Shown one piece after another: positions 8,160 through 18,204 of a DNA stretch of 40,151 nt (within the stretch, counting starts at the first letter, position 1; every line of letters starts with the position of its first letter). The position numbers and the translations under genes are program-made. The stretch comes from Telluria beijingensis. Its GTDB lineage: Bacteria; Pseudomonadota; Gammaproteobacteria; Burkholderiales; Burkholderiaceae_D. A model generated the notes under the pieces. It had not been told where the DNA came from, searched no databases, and was given only the letters and a program-made list of their open reading frames with translations. The stretch covers positions 1 to 40,151 of the forward strand of contig NZ_CP132480.1 in NCBI RefSeq assembly GCF_030770395.1, given 5' to 3'.

Positions 8160-9851
8160 ATGGACAAAATTTGGCTGCAGTCGTATCCCCCAGGCGTGCC
8201 TGCGGAGATTGATCCGGATCAATACCGCTCCTTGGTGCATTTGCTCGAAGAGTCCTTCCGTAAATATGCGGACCGCAAGGCCTTCGTGTGCATGGACAAG
8301 TTCATCACCTACGGCGAGCTTGACGCATATTCGAAGAAGCTGGCTGCGTGGCTGCAGAGCCGCGGCCTGGCGCCCGGCGCCCGGGTGGCGATCATGATGC
8401 CGAACGTGCTGCAGTATCCGATCGCGCTGGCCGCCGTGCTGCGCGCCGGCTACACCGTCGCCAACGTCAATCCTCTGTACACCCCGCGCGAACTCGAACA
8501 CCAGCTGACCGATTCGGGCAGCGAAGCGATCATTGTGCTGGAAAACTTTGCCCACACCGTGCAGAAGGTGATGGACAAGACCCCGCTGCGCCACGTGGTG
8601 GTGGCCAGCATGGGCGAGATGCTGGGCGGCGTGAAAGGCATGCTGGTCAACTTCGTGGTCCGCAACGTCAAGAAGATGGTGCCCGAGTTCTCGCTGCCGA
8701 ACATGGTCACCTTCAAGGACGCGCTGGCCCAGGGCGAGCGCATGCCGTTCAAGCCGGCCGAGCTCAAGGCCGACGACGTCGCCTTCCTGCAGTACACCGG
8801 CGGCACCACGGGCGTCTCGAAAGGCGCCACGCTCACCCACCGCAACGTGATGGCCAATGTGCTGCAGACCGAAGCCTGGGCCCAGCCGAGCCTGAAGGAG
8901 GCGGCCGGCGAGCAGATGACGATCGTGTGCGCGCTGCCGCTGTATCACATCTTCGCGCTGACCGCGTGCGCGATGTGGGGCATGCGCATGGGCGCGCTGA
9001 ATGTATTGATCGTGAACCCGCGCGACATCCCGGCCTTCGTCAAGGAGCTGGGCAAGTACCGCTTCAATATGCTGCCGGCGGTGAACACGCTGTACAACGC
9101 GCTGGCCAACAACCCCGAATTCGCCAAGCTCGATTTCTCGTCGCTGCGCATGTGCAATGGCGGCGGCATGGCGGTGCAGAAGCCGGTGGCCGACAAATGG
9201 CGCGCGCTGACCGGCGTCGCCATCATCGAAGGCTATGGCCTGTCCGAGACCTCGCCGGTGGCCACCTGCAACCGCGCCGACGGCAAGGAATTCACCGGCA
9301 CCATCGGCCTGCCGGTGCCGTCCACCGACATCGCGATCGTCGACGACGAGGGCCGCCACCTGGCGCCGGGCGAGATCGGCGAGATCGCGATCCGCGGCCC
9401 GCAAGTCATGGCCGGCTACTGGAACCGTCCCGACGAAACCGCCAAGGTGATGACCGCCGACGGTTTCTTCCGCTCGGGCGACGTCGGCATCATGGACGCC
9501 GGCGGCTTCGTCAAGATCGTCGACCGCAAGAAGGACATGATCCTGGTCTCGGGCTTCAATGTGTACCCGAACGAGCTCGAAGGCGTGATCGCCGGCCATG
9601 CCGGCGTGCTCGAATGCGCCGTGGTCGGCGTGCCGGACGAGCATTCGGGCGAGGCGGTCAAGGTATTCGTGGTAAAGAAAGACCCAGCGCTCACGAAAGA
9701 GCAGCTGATGGACTACTGCAAGCAGCAGTTCACCGGTTATAAACGGCCGAAGCACATCGAGTTCCGCGACGAGCTGCCGAAGACGAACGTCGGCAAGATC
9801 CTCAGGCGCGCATTGCGGGACGAGCAAAAGCAGCCGGAGACGGTAGCGTAG
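8160..9851 (+). CDS. fadD: Long-chain fatty acid--CoA ligase (first copy)
   Basis: A 563-residue AMP-forming acyl-CoA synthetase that activates long-chain fatty acids at the inner membrane for beta-oxidation or lipid synthesis. Motifs: P-loop YTGGTTGVSKGA (about residues 213-224), GYGLSETSPV (A5), the A7/A8 region with FRSGDVG and DRKKDMILVSGFNVYP, and C-terminal KTNVGKILRR with the catalytic Lys. The start at 8160 follows GAGGT. It is the first of two tandem paralogues and is separated from the second by an intrinsic terminator that should reduce read-through. The 162-bp gap upstream probably holds its promoter, but I see no convincing -35/-10 pair there. Confidence 0.93.
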   Translation: MDKIWLQSYPPGVPAEIDPDQYRSLVHLLEESFRKYADRKAFVCMDKFITYGELDAYSKKLAAWLQSRGLAPGARVAIMMPNVLQYPIALAAVLRAGYTVANVNPLYTPRELEHQLTDSGSEAIIVLENFAHTVQKVMDKTPLRHVVVASMGEMLGGVKGMLVNFVVRNVKKMVPEFSLPNMVTFKDALAQGERMPFKPAELKADDVAFLQYTGGTTGVSKGATLTHRNVMANVLQTEAWAQPSLKEAAGEQMTIVCALPLYHIFALTACAMWGMRMGALNVLIVNPRDIPAFVKELGKYRFNMLPAVNTLYNALANNPEFAKLDFSSLRMCNGGGMAVQKPVADKWRALTGVAIIEGYGLSETSPVATCNRADGKEFTGTIGLPVPSTDIAIVDDEGRHLAPGEIGEIAIRGPQVMAGYWNRPDETAKVMTADGFFRSGDVGIMDAGGFVKIVDRKKDMILVSGFNVYPNELEGVIAGHAGVLECAVVGVPDEHSGEAVKVFVVKKDPALTKEQLMDYCKQQFTGYKRPKHIEFRDELPKTNVGKILRRALRDEQKQPETVA

Positions 9852-9873
9852 GCACCACCACGGGACTCACCCG

Positions 9874-9908
9874 GCGAAAGCCGCCCCGTGGGGCGGCTTT
9901 CGCGTTTT
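9874..9908 (+). terminator. Intrinsic terminator between the two fadD copies
   Basis: GCGAAAGCCGCCC (9874-9886) pairs with GGGCGGCTTTCGC (9891-9903) around a 4-nt loop, followed by GTTTTAT. It lies about 15 bp upstream of the ribosome site of the second fadD, so the second copy is either driven by read-through or by a promoter embedded here. Confidence 0.8.
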
Positions 9909-9936
9909 ATTGGAACCAACAAGGAAGGCAAGACAG

Positions 9937-11619
9937 ATGGACAAATTTTGGCTCTCGTCGTACGAGAACGGCGTGGCGGCGGACATCGACCCGACCCAGT
10001 ACCGCTCGCTGACGCATTTGCTCGAGGAAGCGTTTCGCAAGTACGCCGACCGCAAGGCCTATGCCTGCATGGGCAAGTCCATCACGTTCTCCGAGCTCGA
10101 TGCGATGTCGCAGCGCATGGCGGCCTGGTTGCAGGCCCGCGGCCTGAAGCCGGGCGCGCGCGTGGCCATCATGCTGCCCAATGTGCTGCAGTACCCGGTG
10201 GCGCTGGCCGCCGTGCTGCGCGCCGGCTATGTGGTGGTCAATGTCAATCCGTTGTACACCCCGCGCGAGCTGCAGCACCAGTTGAGCGACTCCGGCGCCG
10301 AAGCGATCGTGGTGCTCGAGAATTTTGCTCACACTCTTGAGCAGGTGGTGGCTCAAACGGGGGTAAAACATATTGTGCTGGCCACCATGGGCGACCTGCT
10401 GGGCGGCCTCAAAGGCACGGTCGTCAACCTGGTGGTACGCAAGGTCAAGAAGATGGTGCCGGCCTATTCGCTGCCCGGCGCGATCGCCTTCAACAAGGTC
10501 TTGAGCGAAGGCGCGCGCGAGACCCTCAAGCCGGTGACCATCGGCCACGACGACATCGCTTTCCTGCAGTACACCGGCGGCACCACCGGCGTGTCGAAGG
10601 GCGCGGTGCTGCTGCACCGCCACGTGATCGCCAACGTGCTGCAGAACGAAGCCTGGTTCGCGCCGACCTTGTCGCGCATGAAGGCCGGCGAGCAGCCGCA
10701 GTTCGCCTGCGCGCTGCCGCTGTACCACATCTATGCACTGACGGTCTGCGCGCTGCTCGGCCTGCGGATCGGCGGCATGAACCTGTTGATCCCGAACCCG
10801 CGCGACATCAAGGGCTTCATCAAGGAACTGGGTGGCTACCGCATCAACATCTTCCCGGCCGTGAACACGCTGTATAACGGCCTGCTCAACAACGACGATT
10901 TCGCCAAGCTCGATTTCTCGGGCCTGATGGTGTGCCCGGGCGGCGGCATGGCGGTGCAGAAGGCGGTGGCCGACAAGTGGCTCAAGACCACCGGCATTCC
11001 GATCGTCGAAGGCTATGGCTTGTCGGAGACTTCGCCGGTGGTGACCGCTAACCGCTGCGACATCACCGACTTCACCGGCACCATCGGCCTGCCGCTGCCT
11101 TCGACCGAGCTGCGCATCCTGGACGAAGCGGGCAACGAAGTTCCGTTCGGCACGGCCGGCGAGATCGCCGTGCGCGGCCCGCAGGTGATGGCCGGCTACT
11201 GGCAGCGCGACGACGAGACGGCCAAGGTCATGACGGCCGATGGCTTCTTCAAGACCGGCGACATCGGCATCATGGATGCGCAGGGCTATACCCGCATCGT
11301 CGACCGCAAGAAGGACATGATCCTGGTATCGGGCTTCAATGTGTACCCGAACGAGGTCGAAGGCGTGGTGGCCGCGCACCCGGGCGTGCTCGAAGTGGCG
11401 TGCGTGGGCGTGCCCGACCAGAACTCGGGCGAGGCGGTGAAGCTGTATGTGGTGAAGAAGGATGCCAGCCTGACGACCGAGCAGCTCAAGGAATTCTGCA
11501 AGGAGCAGCTGACCGGGTATAAACGGCCGAAGTTCATCGAGTTCCGCGAGACGCTGCCGAAGACGAACGTCGGCAAGATCCTGCGGCGCGAGCTGAGGGA
11601 CGAGAAGAAGACCGCCTGA
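9937..11619 (+). CDS. fadD: Long-chain fatty acid--CoA ligase (second copy)
   Basis: A 560-residue acyl-CoA synthetase, a close paralogue of the preceding gene: both start MDK-WL-SY and share most motifs. It has the same P-loop YTGGTTGVSKGA, GYGLSETSPV, DRKKDMILVSGFNVYP and KTNVGKILRR. The start ATG at 9937 is chosen over 9910 because AAGGAAG at 9921 gives proper spacing and because the residues from here align with the first copy. Differences are concentrated around residues 150-190 and 240-260, which may reflect different chain-length preference (inference). The gene faces an acyl-CoA thioesterase across a repeat element, so the acyl-CoA-forming and acyl-CoA-hydrolysing enzymes are neighbours. 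Confidence 0.93.
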   Translation: MDKFWLSSYENGVAADIDPTQYRSLTHLLEEAFRKYADRKAYACMGKSITFSELDAMSQRMAAWLQARGLKPGARVAIMLPNVLQYPVALAAVLRAGYVVVNVNPLYTPRELQHQLSDSGAEAIVVLENFAHTLEQVVAQTGVKHIVLATMGDLLGGLKGTVVNLVVRKVKKMVPAYSLPGAIAFNKVLSEGARETLKPVTIGHDDIAFLQYTGGTTGVSKGAVLLHRHVIANVLQNEAWFAPTLSRMKAGEQPQFACALPLYHIYALTVCALLGLRIGGMNLLIPNPRDIKGFIKELGGYRINIFPAVNTLYNGLLNNDDFAKLDFSGLMVCPGGGMAVQKAVADKWLKTTGIPIVEGYGLSETSPVVTANRCDITDFTGTIGLPLPSTELRILDEAGNEVPFGTAGEIAVRGPQVMAGYWQRDDETAKVMTADGFFKTGDIGIMDAQGYTRIVDRKKDMILVSGFNVYPNEVEGVVAAHPGVLEVACVGVPDQNSGEAVKLYVVKKDASLTTEQLKEFCKEQLTGYKRPKFIEFRETLPKTNVGKILRRELRDEKKTA

Positions 11620-11660
11620 TTGGCCAGGGCGCGAAACTGATCGATTAAATCGGCATTACC

Positions 11661-11762
11661 ACGTCGTTCCCGCCCTCGCCGGGCGCCTTGGCGGGAACCT
11701 AAGTTTTTAGCGTAGCGATAAGGCATGCAAACTTGGGTTCCCGCCTGCGCGGGAACGACGGT
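11661..11762. repeat. REP-like inverted repeat pair (copy A)
   Basis: Two palindromic units face each other: CGTCGTTCCCGC plus a GGCGGGAACC-type arm on the left (11661-11705) and AAACTTGGGTTCCCGCC plus GCGGGAACGACG on the right (about 11729-11760). Each can fold alone, or the two can pair together. The same unit occurs at 38607-38709. It lies between convergent genes, the usual place for REP/BIME elements, and may act as a transcript end. Confidence 0.8.
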
Positions 11763-11787
11763 CTTTGGGCTCGTGGTGAACCAAACT

Positions 11788-12231
11788 TTAACGGTGCGCC
11801 ACCAGCGATTCGAGCGGCGGCAGCTGGCGCGGCTTGCGATCCGGCCCGGTGGCGACATAGGTCAGCGTCGCCTCGGTCACCTTGACCACTTCCGCCGCCA
11901 GGCGGTTACGTTCTGCATACACCTCGACGAACACGGTCACCGAGGTGTTGCCCACCTTGGTGATGTCGGCATAAAACGACAACAAATCCCCCACGAACAC
12001 CGGATTCTTGAACAGGAAGGAGTTGACGGCGATGGTCGCCACGCGGCCATTGGCGCGGCGGGTGGCCGGCAGCGAGCCGGCCAGGTCGACCTGGGCCATG
12101 ATCCAGCCGCCGAACACGTCGCCGTACACATTGGCGTCGGACGGGGCGGGCATGACGCGCAGCTCAGGCATTTTTCCCGCAGGGAGTCGGACGGCGGTGG
12201 GGGAGGTTACGGCGTTTTCGGGCGTGGTCAT
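11788..12231 (-). CDS. Acyl-CoA thioesterase (YciA-like, hotdog fold)
   Basis: A 147-residue single-hotdog thioesterase that hydrolyses acyl-CoA to free acid and CoA in the cytoplasm. The family signature is clear: VMPAPSDANVYGDVFGGWIMAQVDLAG, with the catalytic Asp in the N/D-x-x-G-D-x-FGG-type segment. It is followed by VATIAVNSFLFKNPVFVGDLLSFYADI and TEATLTYVA. The length fits YciA (about 130-160). It is transcribed toward the second fadD and away from the Atm1-type ABC transporter; the start ATG at 12231 has a weak GAGAG ribosome site. YciA relatives have broad acyl-CoA specificity, so the substrate cannot be given. Confidence 0.9.
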   Translation of the reverse strand: MTTPENAVTSPTAVRLPAGKMPELRVMPAPSDANVYGDVFGGWIMAQVDLAGSLPATRRANGRVATIAVNSFLFKNPVFVGDLLSFYADITKVGNTSVTVFVEVYAERNRLAAEVVKVTEATLTYVATGPDRKPRQLPPLESLVAHR

Positions 12232-12251
12232 CGTGAACTCTCGGTAAAAGC

Positions 12252-12257
12252 TACAAT
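12252..12257 (+). promoter_or_regulatory. Probable -10 element of the ABC exporter gene
   Basis: TACAAT would place transcription start near 12264, giving a leader of about 30 nt before the ATG at 12294. No good -35 is visible. This position argues against the TTG at 12267 as translation start. Confidence 0.4.
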
Positions 12258-12293
12258 CGTCCCGAATTGAACCATAAATCCAGAAGCCTCGTC

Positions 12294-14162
12294 ATGCGCC
12301 GTAATTCCGCTCCACTCCCTCCCGACGCCACAGGCGTGCCCCGCAACGACTGGGCCACCCTGAAAACGCTGTTCCCCTACCTGTGGGTCTACAAGTGGCG
12401 GGTGCTGGCCGCGATGGGCGCCCTGGTCGGCGCCAAGATGGCCAACGTCGGCGTGCCGCTGGTGCTCAAGGAGCTCATCGACGGCCTCGCGATCGACCCT
12501 GCGCATCCGCATGCGTTGCTGGTGCTGCCGGTCGGCGTGCTGGTGGCCTATGGCCTGCTGCGGCTGTCAACCACCGTGTTCACCGAGCTGCGCGAATTCC
12601 TGTTCGCGCGCGTCACCCAGCGCGCGGTGCGCACCATCGCATTGAAGGTGTTCCGCCACCTGCACGCGCTGTCGCTGCGCTTCCACCTGAACCGCCAGAC
12701 CGGCGGCATGACGCGCGACATCGAGCGCGGCACGCGCGGCGTGACGTCGCTGATCTCTTATTCGCTGTTCAACATCCTGCCGACCCTGGTCGAGATCACG
12801 CTGGTGCTGGTCTACCTGGTGCTCAACTACGACATCTGGTTCAGTATCATCACCGCGGTGGCACTGGCCTCCTACATCACCTTCACGGTGGTGGTCACCG
12901 AGTGGCGCACGCATTTCCGGCGCACGATGAACGACCTGGAATCGAAGGCGTCGACCAAGGCCATCGATTCGCTGCTCAACTACGAGACGGTCAAGTACTT
13001 CGGCAACGAAGACTACGAGGCTCGGCGCTACGACCAGGGCCTGCAGAGCTACGAGAACGCCGCCGTGCGTTCGCAGACCTCGCTGTCCTTCCTGAATACC
13101 GGCCAGTCCCTGATCATCGCCACCGCCGTCACCCTGATCCTGTGGCGCGCGACCGAGGGCGTGATCGCCGGCACCATGAGCCTGGGCGACCTGGTGCTGG
13201 TCAATACCTTCATGGTCCAGCTCTACATTCCGCTCAACTTCCTGGGCGTGATCTACCGCGAGATCAAGCAGAGCCTGGCCGACATGGAACGCCTGTTCGG
13301 CCTCCTGGACCAGAATCGCGAAGTGGCCGACGACGCCAAGGCCCGGCCGCTGGTGACGAAGGGCGCCGAGGTGACGTTTTCGCACGTCGAGTTCAGCTAC
13401 GAGGCCAAGCGGCAAATCCTGTTCGACGTCGACTTCACGATCCCCGCCGGAACCACGACCGCGGTGGTGGGCCATAGCGGCTCGGGCAAGTCGACCCTGT
13501 CGCGGCTGCTGTTCCGCTTCTATGACGTGAATGGCGGCGCGATCCGCATCGACGGACAGGACCTGCGTGACATCACCCAGCAATCGCTACGCAGCGCGAT
13601 CGGCATCGTGCCGCAGGATACGGTGCTGTTCAACGACACCATCGAATACAACATCGCCTATGGTCGGCCTGGCGCCAGCCGCGACGACATCGTAGCGGCC
13701 GCGCGCGCGGCCTCGATCCACGAGTTCATCGAGAGCCTGCCCGATGGCTACCAGAGCATGGTGGGCGAGCGGGGACTGAAACTGTCGGGCGGCGAGAAGC
13801 AGCGGGTGGCGATCGCGCGCGCCATATTGAAGGATCCGGCGCTCCTGATCTTCGACGAGGCGACATCGGCGCTGGATTCGCGCTCGGAGCAGGCGATCCA
13901 GGCGCAGTTGAAGGGTATCGCGCAGAACCGCACGACCCTGGTGATCGCGCACCGCCTGTCGACAATCGCGGATGCGCAGCAGATCATCGTGCTCGACCAC
14001 GGCAAAATCGTCGAGCGCGGCACGCATGGTTCGCTGCTGGCGGCGCAAGGCCTGTATGCCCAGATGTGGGAAAGGCAGCTGGCGCGGCCCGATGAAGATG
14101 TGGCGTCGCCGCCGGTAGGGTGGACGGCTATGCCGTCCACGCGTCCAACCAACGTCAGTTAA
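12294..14162 (+). CDS. Atm1/HMT1-type ABC exporter (fused permease and ATPase)
   Basis: A 622-residue half-transporter of the ABCB7/Atm1 class, which exports glutathione-linked compounds or confers heavy-metal tolerance in relatives. The six-TM permease spans about residues 25-340 and contains the class-typical LNRQTGGMTRDIERGTRG and ETVKYFGNEDYEARRYD. The ATPase has Walker A GHSGSGKST (about 393), Q-loop VPQDTVLFNDT, signature LSGGEKQRVAIARA, Walker B LLIFDEATSALD and H-loop IAHRLSTI. I chose ATG 12294 over an upstream TTG at 12267. The last roughly 15 codons run through a palindromic hairpin repeat (14115-14146), so the C-terminal tail looks acquired. The stop overlaps that of the convergent asparaginase gene. 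Confidence 0.92.
   Translation: MRRNSAPLPPDATGVPRNDWATLKTLFPYLWVYKWRVLAAMGALVGAKMANVGVPLVLKELIDGLAIDPAHPHALLVLPVGVLVAYGLLRLSTTVFTELREFLFARVTQRAVRTIALKVFRHLHALSLRFHLNRQTGGMTRDIERGTRGVTSLISYSLFNILPTLVEITLVLVYLVLNYDIWFSIITAVALASYITFTVVVTEWRTHFRRTMNDLESKASTKAIDSLLNYETVKYFGNEDYEARRYDQGLQSYENAAVRSQTSLSFLNTGQSLIIATAVTLILWRATEGVIAGTMSLGDLVLVNTFMVQLYIPLNFLGVIYREIKQSLADMERLFGLLDQNREVADDAKARPLVTKGAEVTFSHVEFSYEAKRQILFDVDFTIPAGTTTAVVGHSGSGKSTLSRLLFRFYDVNGGAIRIDGQDLRDITQQSLRSAIGIVPQDTVLFNDTIEYNIAYGRPGASRDDIVAAARAASIHEFIESLPDGYQSMVGERGLKLSGGEKQRVAIARAILKDPALLIFDEATSALDSRSEQAIQAQLKGIAQNRTTLVIAHRLSTIADAQQIIVLDHGKIVERGTHGSLLAAQGLYAQMWERQLARPDEDVASPPVGWTAMPSTRPTNVS
14115..14146. repeat. Palindromic repeat inside the 3' end of the ABC exporter gene
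   Basis: GTGGACGGC (14120-14128), TAT, GCCGTCCAC (14132-14140) form a perfect 9-bp stem, preceded by GGTAGG and followed by GCGTCC. It encodes about ten residues of the exporter's tail. It resembles dispersed REP-type elements, though only one copy is in this window. Confidence 0.6.
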
Positions 14163-15244
14163 TACGTATAGAACATGCGTTGAATGTCCTTGCTGCTGGT
14201 CGTCTTCGTCAACGCCAGCATCAGCAAAATCCGCGCCTTCTGCGGGCTCAGGGTGTCCGCCACGACGAAGTCCAGCTCATCGTCATTGGCCTCGCCATTG
14301 CGCGCCACGATGCCCTGGCCGACGCGGCTTGCACGCACGATCACGACACCATCCTTGCGCGCCTTGATCAACGCCGGCTTCGTCTTCGCCGGCAGGCTGC
14401 CGTTACCGACGCCCGCATGCACTAGCCCCTTCGCGCCAGCCGCGACCAGCGCATTGACCGCCACGTCACCGACGTTCGCATACGCATACGCCACATCTAC
14501 CTGCGGCAATGCATCGAGCTTCGAAATATCGAATTCGGTATCCACCGTATGCTTGCGCGACACCTCGCGATAGAAGAACGGCTTGCCGCCCTGGATGTAG
14601 CCGATCACGCCCAGCTCCGACGTGCGGAAGGTGTCCGCGGTCGTGGTATTGGCCTTGGTGACGTCGCGCGCCGCATGGACCTGGTCGTTCATCGCCACCA
14701 GCACGCCGCGGCCCGCCGCATCAAGCGTGCCGGCCAGGCGCACCGCGTTGTACAGGTTGATCGGACCGTCGGCCGACAGCGCGGTCGACGGCCGCATCGA
14801 GCCGACCACCACCACCGGCTTCCTGCTCTTGACTACCAGGTTCAGGAAGTAGGCGGTTTCTTCCAGCGTGTCGGTGCCGTGGGTGATCACGATGCCGTCC
14901 ACGTCCGGCTGCGCCAGCAGCACGTTGACGCGCTTGGCCAGTTGCAGCCATTGCGCGTCGCTGATGTTTTCGCTGGCGATCTGGAACACCTGCTCGCCGG
15001 TGACATTCGCCACCTTGGCGATCTCGGGCACCGCCTGGATCAGCGACTGCACGCCGACAGTGGCGGCGGTGTAGCCGACCGTGGTGGTGCTGGTGGCGCC
15101 GGTGCCGGCAATGGTGCCGCCGGTGGCGAGGATGGTCACGTTCGGCAGCTTGGCTGCGGTCTGGGCCTGTACCGCGGCGGCGGCGAACATGAACAAAAAG
15201 CCGAACAGCGCGGCGCGCGTGCGTGCGGTCGATGGGAACAACAT
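14159..15244 (-). CDS. ansB: Periplasmic type II L-asparaginase
   Basis: A 361-residue enzyme that converts L-Asn to L-Asp and ammonia. An N-terminal signal peptide (about 27 residues, ending AVQA|Q) directs it to the periplasm, as in type II asparaginases. The nucleophilic Thr lies in LATGGTIAGTG (Thr44) and the second catalytic set in ITHGTDTLEETAYFL; GSMRPSTALSADGP and the C-terminal GNGSLPAKT region are also typical. The ATG at 15244 follows AAGGAG at ideal spacing, so the frame's earlier Met (15262) is not used. It lies 39 bp downstream of the amidohydrolase gene, probably in one transcript. Its stop shares TTAA with the ABC exporter. Aspartate produced could be imported by the symporter upstream (inference). 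Confidence 0.93.
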   Translation of the reverse strand: MLFPSTARTRAALFGFLFMFAAAAVQAQTAAKLPNVTILATGGTIAGTGATSTTTVGYTAATVGVQSLIQAVPEIAKVANVTGEQVFQIASENISDAQWLQLAKRVNVLLAQPDVDGIVITHGTDTLEETAYFLNLVVKSRKPVVVVGSMRPSTALSADGPINLYNAVRLAGTLDAAGRGVLVAMNDQVHAARDVTKANTTTADTFRTSELGVIGYIQGGKPFFYREVSRKHTVDTEFDISKLDALPQVDVAYAYANVGDVAVNALVAAGAKGLVHAGVGNGSLPAKTKPALIKARKDGVVIVRASRVGQGIVARNGEANDDELDFVVADTLSPQKARILLMLALTKTTSSKDIQRMFYTY

Positions 15245-15283
15245 ATTACTTCTCCTTGACACTCAAAAAACGCGGCGTGCCAT

Positions 15284-16567
<1,284 letters not shown>

Positions 16568-16598
16568 CTCTCGCTCCTTGTTGTCATTATCGATGTTG

Positions 16599-16631
16599 GA
16601 AAAACAAAGGCCCTCCATCGCTGGAAGGCCT
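16599..16631 (-). terminator. Intrinsic terminator after the symporter gene
   Basis: On the minus strand AGGCC-TCCA arms pair around a 4-nt loop with one mismatch (16608-16617 with 16622-16631), followed by TTTGTTTTT. It ends the symporter transcript about 30 bp before the amidohydrolase ATG. Confidence 0.72.
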
Positions 16632-16660
16632 CGGGTGCTACGGGGCGCCGTCCGCTACCG

Positions 16661-17929
16661 TCACTTCAACGGTGAGACGGCCGGTTCCTTGTTGGGTTCT
16701 CCTAAATCCCCCTCCCACTTGGCGACGACGGCGGTGGCGATGCCGTTGCCGATCACGTTGGTGGCCGAGCGGGCCATGTCCAGGAAGTGGTCGATCGCCA
16801 GCAGCAGCAGCAGGCCGGCTTCCGGGATGTCGAACTGGTTCAGGGTGGCGGCGATCACGACCAGCGAGGCGCGCGGCACGCCGGCCATGCCTTTCGAGGT
16901 CAGCATCAGCACCAGCATCATGGTGATCTGGGTGCCGACCGACAGGTCGATGCCGTAGGCCTGGGCAATGAAGACGGCGGCGAAGGTGCAGTACATCATC
17001 GAGCCATCGAGGTTGAACGAATAGCCGATCGGCAGCACGAACGAGGCCAGGCGGTTCTTGACGCCGAAGCGCTCCAGGCTTTCCAGGGTTTTCGGGAAGG
17101 CGGCTTCGGACGAGGCGGTCGAGAAGGCCAGCACGGTCGGGCCGCGCAGCTCGGAGATCAAACGCAGGATGCGCGGGCCGATCACGGCCATGCCGATGCC
17201 GATCAGGACCACCCACAGCAGCGCGATGCCGAAGTAGAACTGGGCCATGAAGATACCGTAGGTCGACAGCACGCCCAGGCCGCTCTTGGCGATGATGCCG
17301 GCCACTGCCGCAAACACGGCGATCGGGGCGAAGTTCATCACGTAGCCGGTCAGCTTGAGCATCACGTGGGCAACGCCGTCGATGGCGTCGATCATCGGCG
17401 TGGCGCGCGCGCCGACGGCAGCTGCCGCGGTGCCGAAGAACAGCGAGAACACCACGATCTGCAGGATCTCGTTCTTGGCCATGCCGTCGGCGATCGAGGT
17501 CGGGATCAGGTGGGTGATGAAGTCCTTCATCGTCAGGCTGCCGGTGGTGATGCCCGACTGCGCATCGACCGGCGGCATCATGCCGGCGGCGAACAGCGCG
17601 TCGCCCGGACGGAAGATGTTCACCAGCACCAGGCCCAGCGACAGCGAGATGACCGAGGCGATCATGAACCAGCCCAGTGCCTTGACGCCGATGCGGCCGA
17701 CTTCCTTGGCGTCGCCCATCTTGGCGATGCCGACCACCAGGGTCGCGAACACCAGGGGCGCGATGATCATCTTGATCAGGCGGAGGAACATGGTGGTAAT
17801 TAGCGACATCGTCTCGGAGAAGCTCGTCGCGCCGGCCGTGTCCGTATTGGCGTTGACCAGGTAGCCGACCACGATGCCGATCACCAGGGCGATCATGATG
17901 AAAGTGGTCAGGCGGTTTCGATTATTCAT
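16661..17929 (-). CDS. Dicarboxylate/amino acid:cation symporter (DctA/GltP family)
   Basis: A 422-residue inner-membrane secondary transporter of the DAACS family, taking up C4-dicarboxylates or acidic amino acids with H+ or Na+. The diagnostic segments are the serine-rich hairpin FSTASSEAAFPKTLE, GYSFNLDGSMMYCTFAAVFIAQAYG, the second hairpin MLTSKGMAGVPRASLVV and the last helix DHFLDMARSATNVIGNGIAT. The ATG at 17929 has AGGAAG upstream. DctA (succinate, malate) and GltP/GltT (Glu/Asp) cannot be told apart safely here. The asparaginase downstream makes Asp a sensible substrate, by inference only. A terminator lies between this gene and the amidohydrolase. Confidence 0.9.
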   Translation of the reverse strand: MNNRNRLTTFIMIALVIGIVVGYLVNANTDTAGATSFSETMSLITTMFLRLIKMIIAPLVFATLVVGIAKMGDAKEVGRIGVKALGWFMIASVISLSLGLVLVNIFRPGDALFAAGMMPPVDAQSGITTGSLTMKDFITHLIPTSIADGMAKNEILQIVVFSLFFGTAAAAVGARATPMIDAIDGVAHVMLKLTGYVMNFAPIAVFAAVAGIIAKSGLGVLSTYGIFMAQFYFGIALLWVVLIGIGMAVIGPRILRLISELRGPTVLAFSTASSEAAFPKTLESLERFGVKNRLASFVLPIGYSFNLDGSMMYCTFAAVFIAQAYGIDLSVGTQITMMLVLMLTSKGMAGVPRASLVVIAATLNQFDIPEAGLLLLLAIDHFLDMARSATNVIGNGIATAVVAKWEGDLGEPNKEPAVSPLK

Positions 17930-18172
17930 AAAGCTTCCTGTCGTGTGGACCTGTGCAGGGCCGGCGGCGGCGGATCGCGCTGTCGCTCGGAGGTTGTTCG
18001 GGCTATGACCGGTTTTCGAGGACCGAAGGCCGGTTGATACTGAAGATTATGGCAAGTTCCGCAGTATCCTAGGCACAGTTAGTGCTGTCAAGCACGCTTA
18101 CACCCTTGCCGTTACGGCAATCCGACACCCTGTCGCGGGCCGTCGAACGCACCCTGCGCGCGCCCGCGCAGG

Positions 18173-18178
18173 TAAAAT
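18173..18178 (+). promoter_or_regulatory. Probable -10 element of pyrC
   Basis: TAAAAT 27 bp before the ATG would place the start of transcription near 18185, leaving a leader of about 20 nt. The -35 region is GC-rich with no recognisable box. Confidence 0.42.
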
Positions 18179-18204
18179 ACGCCATTCGTTTTCCGAGAGC
18201 CGCC

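Noticed and set aside
9888..10340. A 150-codon plus-strand frame overlapping the start of the second fadD
   Set aside because: It is an out-of-frame reading of fadD with Arg/Gly-rich composition.
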